Shown here: piece after piece, positions 25,576 to 33,587 of the stretch
How the letters are laid out: every line of letters begins with the position of its first letter
Numbering within the stretch: position 1 is the stretch's first letter
From: Streptomyces sp. NBC_01446
Lineage (GTDB): Bacteria; Actinomycetota; Actinomycetes; Streptomycetales; Streptomycetaceae
NCBI RefSeq assembly: GCF_026340095.1
Contig: NZ_JAPEPO010000001.1
Span: 806,001-870,000 of the forward strand
DNA length: 64,000 nt
Reading direction: 5' to 3'
Notes under the pieces: generated by a model
Database searches by the model: none
What the model was told of the DNA's origin: nothing
Seen by the model: the letters and a program-made list of their open reading frames with translations, nothing else
Translations under genes and position numbers: made by a program

Positions 25576-27933
25576 TCAGTCCGGCAGTCCCCAGGGGCGC
25601 CGCGCCGACAGTGCGGGCACGTCCCGCGGTGCGGGACCGGTGATCCTCTTGCCAGCAGGGGTCACCAACACCACGGCGCCCTTCGGGAGTTGGATCACAG
25701 CGCGCCCGACACCCGTCGTGCGGTACGGCAAACGTCGCCCCTGCTCGTCCCGTACGTCGATGTCCCCGCTGATCCCGTGCTCCAGGTCGAGCGGCGCGCC
25801 GGCCTCGCTGTGTACCCGTACCCATCGGGTGGCGCCGTCGGCCCGGTGGGCGTCGATGAGGAAGGCGCCCTGGGCGCGCAGGCCCTGGACACTGGCGTCG
25901 GGCCAGCTCGCCGACACACCGGGGAAGACCCGCACCGGCCCGGAGTGGCTCTGGATCATCATGTCGACCACGGACTGGCCTGCGGTGAGCGGGGATTCGA
26001 CGGCGAGGTTGCCGCCCTCGACGTACATGGTGTTCTCGGTCATCCGGGAGTTGCGGAACACGTTGCCATCGGTGAAGTACGTCAGCAGGTCGAGGGCCTG
26101 CTCGGGACGGCCGATCCGGGCGGCCATCGAGGACGCGGCGGCGAAGCTGTAACCCGCCCACTGCGTACGGTCCTTGACCCAGTGGTCGAAGGTGGTGTCA
26201 ATCAGGGCACGGTCGGCGGGGCGCGCGTGGTCGTACTCGGCGAGCGGAAAGAGCCAGAGCATGTGTGAGAAGTGCCGGTGCGACTCGGTGAGCGGCTTGT
26301 TCGCGCCGACCATCACCCCGGTCGCGTCCTGCGGGTAGGGAGTGAGCCGGTCCAGGATCTCCTGCCAGCGCGCCGCCTTGGGGTGCGTCGTGCGCAGCAG
26401 CTTCAGGCACTGCAGGAGGGTGGTGCAGCCCCAGCGCACCAGGGACAGGTCGTAGGTGCAGTCCTCGGCGTCGGCCCACTCCGGTGAGCGGGTCAGCGGC
26501 AGATGCAGGGCGCCGTCTGAACCCTCGTACAGGAAGTGGTCGTAGAAGTTCACCGCGCGGGTGAGGATCGGGTAGAGCACGTCGCGGACGATCGCCAGGT
26601 CCATGGAGTGGCGGTAGCTGAGCCAGATGTTGTGCAGCGCCCACAGCAGGTTGCCGGTGTTGTCGGTCTTGGAGGCGGTGCCGGGGATGCCGACCGTCTT
26701 TCCGCCGGTGCGCAGCATCCAGTCCGAGGGGTGCGCGAGGGCGTAGGTATCGCCGTCACGGTACTCCGCGGGGACGGAGGTGGGGAGTTCTGCCTCGAAG
26801 GCCTTGAACGTCGAGGTGACGGAGTCGAGTTCGGGATGGTTGGAGCCCTGCAGCAGCCAGCTGGCGATCTGCACGTTCAGGTTCCACCAGACGGCGGTCC
26901 AGCTGCCGCCGGTCTCCGGATACCACGGACCCCACTCGGACAGGGACGGCCCGTTCGCGCGGGTGGCGCTGGCGAGCTTGTACAGCTGAATCCAGTAGAA
27001 GTCCTGGATTCGCTTGTCGGGTACGGAGACGAAGCTGCGGCGGTAGTAGCGGTGCCACCAGGATCGGTGTTCGCTCAGCAGGCCCGTGGTGGAGGCGGCG
27101 AGGGTGCGGTCGACCGCGGCGAGGGCGAGGCGCGTGGTGCCGCTCAGCTCCTCCGGGTGCCGGTAGACGACATGGGCGGCCAGCACCCGGCGGGTGCCGT
27201 CGCGGCGCTCGCGCCAGGCCGTGGTCCAGCCGCCGCCCGCTATCAGCGGCTGCTCGACATAGGAGGTGCCCTCGGCAGTGCCGGTCGCGGGGTCCGGGTT
27301 GCCCACGTAGTCGGCGGGCTTGTCCTTTGTGCGCGACGTGGTGGCGGGCATCCAGGTGAAGGACCAGGCCGCATCCTCTTCCCCCGGGCTCGGCTCGGTG
27401 AACGCCACCAGCCCGTCACGGGAGTTGTGCACCAGGATGCTGAACGCGACGCTGCCCCGGACCGTGGTGATGGTGCCGCGCAGTTCGGCGTCGTACAGGT
27501 CGAGGGCCCAGTCGACGGCGGTGATCTCGCCGGAGAGGCTGAGGGTGAGACAGCCGATCGGCAGCCGGGAGTAGCCGATGGCCGCACGCCACTGCCCGCG
27601 CTGGTCCTGCACCTTGGTGTGGCTGAGCATCACCTGGAGGGTGTTCGCGGCGGCGCCCTTGGAGACGACGGCGCCCAGCAGCCCGTTGCCGAGCAGTGCG
27701 CCGTCCTTCCAGTCGGCGGGCAGCGTGCGCCAACGCAACGAGGCGTCGCGCGCGACCCGTTCATGGGGCGAGACATCGGTGGAATGCGCGCTCGCCCCCA
27801 CGGTGGCGGCAGAAGCGGCCCAGGCGGAGGCGGTCTGCGGGAGAAGCGTGGCTGCGCCCACTCCGGTGGCCAGAGTGAGAGCGGTCCGCCGGGATGGGCG
27901 GGAGAGTGCGGCCGAGACGCGCCTCTCGTTCAT
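25576..27933 (-). CDS. Tat-exported glycoside hydrolase, GH95-like
   Basis: A 785-residue enzyme; the ATG at 27933 has GGGAG nine bases upstream, whereas the one at 27948 has none. A Tat signal is present (RPSRRTALTLATG, Ala cleavage region near residue 40). Landmarks recall GH95 and its relatives: GALLGNGLLGAVVSKGA, DNTGNLLWALHNIWLSY, NKPLTESHRHFSHMLWLFPL, and a C-terminal all-beta part starting QSHSGPVRVFPGVSASWPD. It is clearly divergent from the GH95 protein at 5.5-7.9 kb and lacks some of its motifs, so specificity may differ. It is transcribed towards, and ends 8 bases from, the oxidase fragment. A hairpin and a palindrome lie just upstream of the start. Confidence 0.78.
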   Translation of the reverse strand: MNERRVSAALSRPSRRTALTLATGVGAATLLPQTASAWAASAATVGASAHSTDVSPHERVARDASLRWRTLPADWKDGALLGNGLLGAVVSKGAAANTLQVMLSHTKVQDQRGQWRAAIGYSRLPIGCLTLSLSGEITAVDWALDLYDAELRGTITTVRGSVAFSILVHNSRDGLVAFTEPSPGEEDAAWSFTWMPATTSRTKDKPADYVGNPDPATGTAEGTSYVEQPLIAGGGWTTAWRERRDGTRRVLAAHVVYRHPEELSGTTRLALAAVDRTLAASTTGLLSEHRSWWHRYYRRSFVSVPDKRIQDFYWIQLYKLASATRANGPSLSEWGPWYPETGGSWTAVWWNLNVQIASWLLQGSNHPELDSVTSTFKAFEAELPTSVPAEYRDGDTYALAHPSDWMLRTGGKTVGIPGTASKTDNTGNLLWALHNIWLSYRHSMDLAIVRDVLYPILTRAVNFYDHFLYEGSDGALHLPLTRSPEWADAEDCTYDLSLVRWGCTTLLQCLKLLRTTHPKAARWQEILDRLTPYPQDATGVMVGANKPLTESHRHFSHMLWLFPLAEYDHARPADRALIDTTFDHWVKDRTQWAGYSFAAASSMAARIGRPEQALDLLTYFTDGNVFRNSRMTENTMYVEGGNLAVESPLTAGQSVVDMMIQSHSGPVRVFPGVSASWPDASVQGLRAQGAFLIDAHRADGATRWVRVHSEAGAPLDLEHGISGDIDVRDEQGRRLPYRTTGVGRAVIQLPKGAVVLVTPAGKRITGPAPRDVPALSARRPWGLPD

Positions 27934-27989
27934 AAAAGTGACTCCCATACTCGGAGGTGAACCCGCGTCCCGGGAATGATGCAGTCAAC

Positions 27990-28009
27990 ACCCCTTAGCC
28001 ACAAGGGGT
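27990..28009 (-). promoter_or_regulatory. Hairpin upstream of the GH95-like gene
   Basis: ACCCCTT-N6-AAGGGGT, seven-base arms around a six-base loop, 57-76 bases before the start codon at 27933. It could be a leader hairpin or part of an operator; there is no T-tract to make it a terminator. Confidence 0.45.
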
Positions 28010-28017
28010 ACTGAAGC

Positions 28018-28034
28018 AAAAGATCCGATCTTTT
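28018..28034. promoter_or_regulatory. 17-bp palindrome upstream of the GH95-like gene
   Basis: AAAAGATCCGATCTTTT: seven-base arms AAAAGAT/ATCTTTT with centre CCG. Odd-centred, AT-armed palindromes at this position are typical regulator sites. It differs from the CGAAA-type LacI sites, so another repressor would be involved. Confidence 0.5.
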
Positions 28035-28457
28035 CGCGCGGCCGCGGACGGGAGGCCGCCGTCCTTGCAGTCCGGCGCGGTCCGATCGACCCGACGTAGC
28101 AGCACGCCCCACTCGAGGGCGCAGGCGTCATGGTTCTCGCAGTCGGAGGCCGCGTCCCGCGCACGAGGCGGCGGCCGCGGCCTACCGTGAGGTGCCGACG
28201 GCGTTGCGTCGGCACTCGGCACACGTGGGTGTGAGCCCCAGCTACGAGGCCCTGCCGGACACACCGCAGGCCCTGCGTCTCGCACGTCTGGCACTGGCGA
28301 GGCTTCGGGCCGTGGCCCGCTTCAGGCTCCGCCCGCCCCGACCCTCCAGCCAGGCAGGAACCGGCAGCGCGTTGCGCACCACCACCCACTCCGCGTCCGT
28401 CATGTCCGACGGACACCTGCGCACCCCGTTCGGACGGTCGGCCGCATTCCCGAACCG
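28035..28457. other. Mosaic gap with IS5-type N-terminal remnant
   Basis: No intact gene. At 28330-28424 the minus strand encodes MTDAEWVVVRNALPVPAWLE followed by GRGGR, the N-terminus of IS5-family transposases, then loses similarity. A hairpin GTGCCGACG-N6-CGTCGGCAC is at 28192-28215. The minus strand from about 28180 to 27995 has coding-like composition ending in a stop, but I do not recognise it. Confidence 0.5.
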
Positions 28458-28577
28458 GTGCGCGAGGCAATCACACGACGGAACAGTCGAGTTGAACTCC
28501 AGTACGGCAAAAGCGGGAAGCGCCTGCCCACCGTCGACGATCTCTACGACCCCAGTCTGCTGCCGGAGGCGTCATGA
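28458..28577 (+). pseudogene. C-terminus of a sulfonate/nitrate-type ABC binding protein
   Basis: In frame with the TGA at 28575, the last codons read REAITRRNSRVELQYGKSGK then RLPTVDDLYDPSLLPEAS, the usual end of SsuA/NrtA-like substrate-binding proteins. Its stop overlaps the ATG of the ATPase gene (ATGA), confirming they were one operon. The rest of the gene is missing. Confidence 0.65.
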
Positions 28578-29011
28578 ACAGCGGCGCGAGCACGGGAGTT
28601 GAGACGACGGCGATGAACCCGGCCCCCACTCAACCAGTCATCAAGGTCCAGGACGTCAGCTTCGGCTACGGCGAGAAGACCATCATCAACCGCGTCAGTT
28701 TCGAGGCGCAGGAAGGAGAATTCCTCTCCCTCATCGGCCCGTTCGGCTGCGGAAAGAGCACACTGCCGGCAATGTTGGACGGCGTTCTCACCCCGGACTC
28801 GGGCTCCGTTCTCGTCGAGGGCACCATCCCCCGCACCGGGGTGGGTTCCCGCGCCACGGTGTTCCAGGGCTTCGCGCTCATGTCGTGGGAGTCCGTCCTG
28901 CACAACGTGACGCTGGGGCTGCGCCACAAGCGGCCCGAGCTGAACCGAAAGCAGCGTGCAGAAATCGGTCTGGAATACCTGGAGAAGGTCGGGCTCTGCG
29001 GGTGCCGATAA
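28574..29011 (+). pseudogene. Truncated ABC ATPase (SsuB/NrtD/TauB type)
   Basis: The first 140 or so residues of an ATP-binding subunit for nitrate, taurine or sulfonate uptake: Walker A GPFGCGKST (Phe replaces the usual Ser) near residue 57, the Q-loop as FQGFALMSW, and the following helix. The frame is cut at about 28997 by the end of an insertion sequence and terminates in five foreign codons, before the ABC signature and Walker B. The permease gene is absent, so this transporter is dead. Confidence 0.85.
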
Positions 29012-29220
29012 ATCATCCGCGTAGGTCACGGCCTTGATTACCTATCGGCGAGCCGCGCAGACCTTTGATTGTCTTCCCGCGGACCAATTCGGACGGCATC
29101 ATGATCTCTCGTGCTACTGCTCCTGTGCGCCCGCCGAAAATGTCGTCCATGCAGCTCAGGAGCCTATTCGGTAATACGGCAGGATAAGCACTCATGTTGC
29201 TTCGTCTCGCCTATCTGACC
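28997..29220. mobile_element. Left end of a DDE-integrase IS with an embedded LacI-gene fragment
   Basis: TGCGGGTGCCGATAA at 28997 matches the terminal repeat seen at 47912 (TGTGCGTGCCGATAAG). At 29194 an ATG begins MLLRLAYLT, the first nine codons of the same transposase type, cut by the next element at 29221. Between them, minus-strand 29013-29160 reads DDIFGGRTGAVAREIMMPSE then LVRGKTIKGL, resembling a LacI-family C-terminus. The order implies several nested events. Confidence 0.55.
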
Positions 29221-30156
29221 TGTGGGTGCCGAATATTACGTCGGTGCAGTTCAGCCCCCGCTATCGCGCCGACGACAGCGGTCGGCAATGATCACTGCTC
29301 ATGCTCGTACGCCTGGCCTGCATCGCCGTCACTCACGCCTTCACCGCCCTGCGGCTGATCCCGATGAACGACCACGAGAAAGACGTCGAGATCCTCGCGC
29401 TGCGTCACCAGCTCGCCGTACTGCAACGTCGGCTCGGCAATCAGCGCCCCGGTTTTCAGGCGGCCGACCGCGCCTTCCTGGCCTCTCTCCTCGCCCCGCT
29501 GCCACGAGCCGCCCTGCGCCGGCTACGGCTCATCGTCTCCCCGGACCTGTCCTGCGCTGGCACCGCGACTTCATGAATAACCGTCACGTCCGCCTCAGCC
29601 GCAACCCGCGTCCCGGCCGCCCTCGCACAGTCACCTCCGTCCGCCGCCTCATACTCCGCCTCGCCGAAGAAAACCCCACCTGGGGCTACCGGCGCATCCA
29701 CGGCGAACTCACGCTCCTCGGCATCAAGCTGGCGCCCTCCACCGTCTGGGAAATCCTCAAGACCGAAGGCGTCGATCCCGCGACCCAGCGCTCGAACGTC
29801 ACCTGGGCCACCTTCCTGCACTCCCAGGCCGAGGCCATCCTCGCGATGGACTTCATCGAGACCGTCACCCTCACCGGGCAGCGTCAGTACACCCTCGCCG
29901 CCATCCACCACGCCCACCGAGGCGTCCGTGTACTCGGCACCACCGCGCATCCCACCCACGCCTGGGTCACCCAGGCAATCAAGAACCTGGTCATGGACCT
30001 CGAAGATGCCGGACAGCTCGCCGCCATCAAGTTCATGATCCGCGACCGCGACGCGAAATACCCCGCCGTCATCGACGACGCGATCGCCTCGGCGGCGTGC
30101 TCCACGAGTACCAACATGCCTCCTGGCCTGCAAGGACGTAATTGTCGGCACGTACA
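29221..30156 (+). mobile_element. Deleted DDE-integrase insertion sequence
   Basis: The element is bounded by TGTGGGTGCCGA at 29221 and its inverted partner TCGGCACGTACA ending at 30156. It is inserted 27 bases into the transposase start of another copy. Length 936 bp against 1241 bp for the related copy at 47912-49152 shows about 300 bp lost from inside. Confidence 0.7.
29301..30130 (+). pseudogene. Frameshifted and internally deleted IS transposase (rve integrase fold)
   Basis: The first frame (29301-29576) gives MLVRLACIAVTHAFTALRLI and HEKDVEILALRHQLAVLQRR. A second frame from about 29570 gives WGYRRIHGELTLLGIKLAPS and the catalytic domain start (AMDFIETVTLTGQRQYTLAA). Near 30095 the sequence jumps to the C-terminal GGVLHEYQHA, removing the distal DDE residues. 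Two lesions make it non-autonomous. Confidence 0.8.
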
Positions 30157-30179
30157 GGGCCATCGGGGGGTGAAGGGCG

Positions 30180-32024
30180 TCACGAGATGCGGAACCGGAG
30201 CCTGCAGATCACCGCGTCCGTGTCCTTCCGTACGGCGTGGGCGACGACCGCGCCCCGCTGGTTCTGCAGCAGCCGCTGCCACAGCCGGTCGGGCTCGACC
30301 TCGGCGATCAGCACTGTCACTCGGGTGCCGGCCTCGGTGGCAGCCGTCTCACCCACGTACGCGGCGATCGGGCGGCCCAGAGCACGACGCTCCGAGGTGA
30401 GCTGGATCAGCGGCACTCCGGGGTTCCACAGGGCCCAGTCGCGCGCCAGGGCCTCGGTCTGCGCACGGTCCTCGGCGTCCGGGTGGCAGACGGTGACCGC
30501 GCGCACCTCGTCGCCCAGGGAGGCGGCCGCGTTGAGGGCTTCGCAGGTCAAGCGCGACAGGTTCGACACCGGGACGATGACGACGGAGCGGTCGCGGTGC
30601 GGCGGATCGGGGATGCGCCCGAGGCCCAGCCGTTCCCCGATCCGCGCGTACGCCCGGTGCACCGTCTCGAAGGCCGCGACCAGCAGCGGCAGCGCGATCA
30701 CGATCAACCAGGCGCCGTCCTCGAACTTGGTGGCGGTGACGACGACCGCGGAGACTCCGGTGAGCACCGCTCCGAAGCCGTTCAGCAGCGCCTTGCCCTG
30801 CCAGCTCCTCCCCCGCTGCTCAAGCCAGTGCCGGACCATGCCCACCTGGGCAATCGTGAACCCGATGAAGACACCGATGGCGAAGAGCGGCACGAGGGCG
30901 TTGGTGTCGCCGCCGGAGAAGACCAGCAGGGCGGCCGAGACGGCGGCCAGGGTCAGAACGCCGTGCCGGTGGACCTGGCGGTCGGCCTTCAGCGCGAAGA
31001 CGTGCGGCAGGTAGTTGTCGCGGGCCAGCAGCTTCAGCAGGACCGGAAGCCCGCCGAAGGAGGTGTTCGCGGACAGCGCCAGAAGGATCATCGTCGCGAA
31101 CTGGATGACGTAGAAAGCCCAGTTGTGGCCGAGGGACGCGTCCGCGAGTTGCGCGAGGACGGTGACGCCCTCCACCGGCTGGAGGTGGAAGCGCGAGATC
31201 AGGACCGACAGGCCGATCAGCATCACACCGAGTACGGCGCCGAGGGCGACCTCCGCGCGCTGGGCCCGGCGCACGCGCGGCACGCGGAAGGACGGCACGG
31301 CGTTGGCGAGAGCCTCGACGCCGGTGAGCGCACTGCACCCGGACGCGAAGGCCTTCAGCAGAAGTAGGGCTCCGACCGTGGTGGCGTTGTCCGCGAGCAC
31401 GGAGGCGTGGCCCGCGGCGGCAGCCGTACTGACGGGCCCGGACCGGAACAGCCCGACGGCGATGAGCACCAGGATCGAGACGACGAACACGGCCGTCGGC
31501 ACGATGAAGGCCCTCGCCGACTCGACGATGCCGCGCAGGTTCACACCCGTGATCAGGACGAGCACGGCGAGACATATCCACAGTCTGTCGTCGTACAGCT
31601 CCGGAAAGGCCGAGGTCAGGGCGGCCACACCGGCCGTGACGGCCACGGCGACGTTCAGCACGTAGTCCAGGACCAGCGAGGCCGCAGCCACCAGGCTCGC
31701 GCGGACGCCCAGGTGGGTCCTGGCCACCGCGTACGAGCCGCCGCCGTCCGGGAACGCGGCGATCACCTGCCGGTACGAGGCCACGAGCACCGCGAGCAGT
31801 CCGGCGATGGCGAGCGTGACCGGCAGGGTGAAGCCGAGGCCGTGTGCCCCTGAGGCGGCCAGCACCAGGACGATCGCCTCCGGGCCGTACGCCACCGACG
31901 CCATCGCGTCGAGGGACAGGGCGGCCAGGCCGGTGACGGCAGTGAGCCGATGGCGCTCGCCGGTATCCGGGGGTTCCTCGTCGGCAGGGGCGGCGCCGGC
32001 GGACTCGGCGGTCAGGACAGACAT
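30180..32024 (-). CDS. KimA-like APC-superfamily transporter (probable K+ importer)
   Basis: A 614-residue protein: twelve hydrophobic segments to about residue 450, then a soluble C-terminal domain of 160 residues with a USP-like Rossmann layout (SVVIVPVSNLSRLTCEALN). The N-terminal helix 1 motif LDAMASVAYGPEAIVLVL and the domain order match KimA/YdaO-type APC permeases, which import potassium with protons; amino-acid transport cannot be ruled out. The ATG at 32024 follows AAGGAGC. It is next to a broken TrkA/RCK gene and shares the neighbourhood with KdpB and a second KimA-like gene. An IS ends 24 bases past its stop codon. Confidence 0.8.
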   Translation of the reverse strand: MSVLTAESAGAAPADEEPPDTGERHRLTAVTGLAALSLDAMASVAYGPEAIVLVLAASGAHGLGFTLPVTLAIAGLLAVLVASYRQVIAAFPDGGGSYAVARTHLGVRASLVAAASLVLDYVLNVAVAVTAGVAALTSAFPELYDDRLWICLAVLVLITGVNLRGIVESARAFIVPTAVFVVSILVLIAVGLFRSGPVSTAAAAGHASVLADNATTVGALLLLKAFASGCSALTGVEALANAVPSFRVPRVRRAQRAEVALGAVLGVMLIGLSVLISRFHLQPVEGVTVLAQLADASLGHNWAFYVIQFATMILLALSANTSFGGLPVLLKLLARDNYLPHVFALKADRQVHRHGVLTLAAVSAALLVFSGGDTNALVPLFAIGVFIGFTIAQVGMVRHWLEQRGRSWQGKALLNGFGAVLTGVSAVVVTATKFEDGAWLIVIALPLLVAAFETVHRAYARIGERLGLGRIPDPPHRDRSVVIVPVSNLSRLTCEALNAAASLGDEVRAVTVCHPDAEDRAQTEALARDWALWNPGVPLIQLTSERRALGRPIAAYVGETAATEAGTRVTVLIAEVEPDRLWQRLLQNQRGAVVAHAVRKDTDAVICRLRFRIS

Positions 32025-32210
32025 GGGACACGTGCTCCTTCACCTCATGAAAGGCCCACGTACACGGGGAGGCGATACGCGGATGCACCCACCTTCTGTC
32101 CTCTCACCGCCCTCGCCGACCACTCCTTGCGGCTTCTTCGCGCCGAATCCCCCGACCCTGACAGCGGTGTGACCCACAACGCCCCGACGACGCCCGATAC
32201 GACACGGCCG

Positions 32211-32765
32211 TCATCCCCGCCTGTCCGCCGGATGCGGCTGCACCCCGGTCATGAGGATGTCCAGGCCACGCCGCGTCGTCGCCAGCACCACACGGTCGCC
32301 CGCACGCAGAACCTTCCCCTGCGGGGGACGCCAGTCGAACCCAGGTTGGCGGAACCGGATCCCGGCGAGGGCGTCCATCGACGACTGAGCGGGCCTGTCC
32401 GCGGCAGAACCCACGGCCAGGACCCGCCACTCGTGCTCCCGGAACGCCTCGTGGACCGAGCGGCCCTCGAGCTCGGGATGCCCCGCCACACCCACCACCT
32501 TGAACAACAGCTAGCCCCGCTCGACCGGCATCACCCCCAGCACGTGGCGACCCATCATCGCGGCGGCGAAGGACGGCGCGGCGAGCGCCGAGACACTGCG
32601 GCTGCGGGTCGGAGCCTGAGGGTAGGAGGCACGCAGGGTGCGCTGGACCCGTGGCCGCGAAGTCGTCGTCGTACAGCCGCATCACCACGCGCACACTCGG
32701 GGTGGCCTCACGTGCGGCCATCACGATGTCGAGGTTCTCGCTCGCCAGCGTCACCACGCTCACCG
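32211..32765 (-). pseudogene. TrkA-like (RCK domain) potassium channel regulator, broken
   Basis: The frame from 32763 reads VSVVTLASENLDIVMAAREA and SVRVVMRLYDDDFAAT, the end of a TrkA-N NAD-binding domain. After a frameshift the sequence continues towards MGRHVLGVMPVERG, meets a TAG at 32511-32513, and resumes as LLFKVVGVAGHPELEGRSVH and LRAGDRVVLATTRRGLDILM, a TrkA-C domain. The start of the gene is replaced by an unrelated small protein. RCK proteins gate K+ channels or transporters, so this fits the potassium theme, but the gene is non-functional. Confidence 0.75.
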
Positions 32766-32932
32766 GCCATTTCGATCAACTGATCGGCCGCGGTGGCGTT
32801 GCCCCCATCGGAAAGACGCCGCAGCTCACCCATGTCACCTAGCTCGGCGGCCAGTTCGATCAGTTCGTCGACCGCATCCTCGTCACCCTTCTCGGCCCGC
32901 TCCCGCAGGACGGACAGGTCGGAGTCAGTCAT
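32708..32932 (-). CDS. Small helical repeat protein, chimeric C-terminus
   Basis: A 74-residue frame from the ATG at 32932. Residues 1-55 consist of imperfect 18-residue units (ALRE-type: ERAEKGDEDAVDELIELAAE, LRRLSDGGNATAADQLIEMA), a pattern I recall from short Sel1/TPR-like Streptomyces proteins. The last about 15 residues come from the TrkA-like sequence read out of frame, so the natural C-terminus is lost. Function unknown; it may be a truncated remnant. Confidence 0.5.
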   Translation of the reverse strand: MTDSDLSVLRERAEKGDEDAVDELIELAAELGDMGELRRLSDGGNATAADQLIEMAGERGDAGEREPRHRDGRT

Positions 32933-33010
32933 GATGGACAACCTCTCCGCACTCGTCGGCCTGGGCCGGCCGGCCCAGGGCGACGAGTGTCCCAACTGGA
33001 CACCTCTCCG

Positions 33011-33490
33011 CTATCCACCCGGAGTCGGCAGCTTGCCCGACGCTCGAAGTTCATCGCGGCGCGCGTGCCACTCGTCCCGCAGCTCGGGCAGCCGCTCACC
33101 GAGGAACTCGGCCAGCGTGACCATCTCAGCCAGCGGAGCGCGACGCTCTGGCGGAGCGTCGTCCAGCACCGCCAACCCCTCACGAAACAGAGCCGCATGC
33201 TCCTTGGGGAGGGCGGAGTCGAAATTCTGCGGCTGTTGACTGTCCGGGTTCAGACTCACCCGGTCCATCCCTTCACCGGCGACCCTCGTCCGCCGCGCCA
33301 TCCGATAGCTCTCGAGCAGCTTGACGGCACCCGTGATGGTGCTTCGGCTCGCCAGCAGCGCTTCACCCAGCTCGTCGATCGTCTGCTGCGGAGGATCGCA
33401 GACGAACAGATACCCCAGCAGCCGCCCCGTCACCGGCGGGAAGCCGTACTGGCGGGCGTAGAAGCGGCCGACATGGTCGGCGAAGATCAG
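33011..33490 (-). CDS. GbsR/MarR-like transcriptional regulator, start uncertain
   Basis: The conserved frame runs from FADHVGRFYARQYGFPPVTG through RLLGYLFVCDPPQQTIDELG and the recognition helix STITGAVKLLESYRM to a helical C-terminus; this is the winged-helix layout of GbsR-type MarR relatives, often linked to osmolyte or membrane-transport control. A TGA at 33497-33499 lies in frame just above the conserved N-terminus, and the first standard start (GTG 33433) would remove helix 1. A one-base shift would join it to the GTG at 33507, so a frameshift or rare start codon (CTG 33490) is likely. A 26-base palindrome lies upstream. Confidence 0.6.
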   Translation of the reverse strand: MIFADHVGRFYARQYGFPPVTGRLLGYLFVCDPPQQTIDELGEALLASRSTITGAVKLLESYRMARRTRVAGEGMDRVSLNPDSQQPQNFDSALPKEHAALFREGLAVLDDAPPERRAPLAEMVTLAEFLGERLPELRDEWHARRDELRASGKLPTPGG

Positions 33491-33532
33491 CTGGTGTCAC
33501 GGGGCACATCGCCGACGATAGCAACCCTGCCC

Positions 33533-33558
33533 GAGATGACACTTATTTGTGTCATCTC
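33533..33558. promoter_or_regulatory. Perfect 10+10 inverted repeat upstream of the MarR-like gene
   Basis: GAGATGACAC-TTATTT-GTGTCATCTC, ten-base perfect arms and an AT-rich six-base centre, about 25-45 bases before the likely start of the MarR-like gene. Position and symmetry suit an autoregulatory MarR operator. It also lies 30 bases beyond the stop of the upstream membrane-protein gene, so a terminator role is the alternative, though no T-run follows. Confidence 0.7.
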
Positions 33559-33587
33559 AGTTGTTGCTCCCTGTTGCGCCTCACGCT

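Noticed and set aside
30142..31014. Plus-strand open frames across the KimA-like gene
   Set aside because: Antisense shadows; membrane helices and C-terminal domain are clear on the minus strand.
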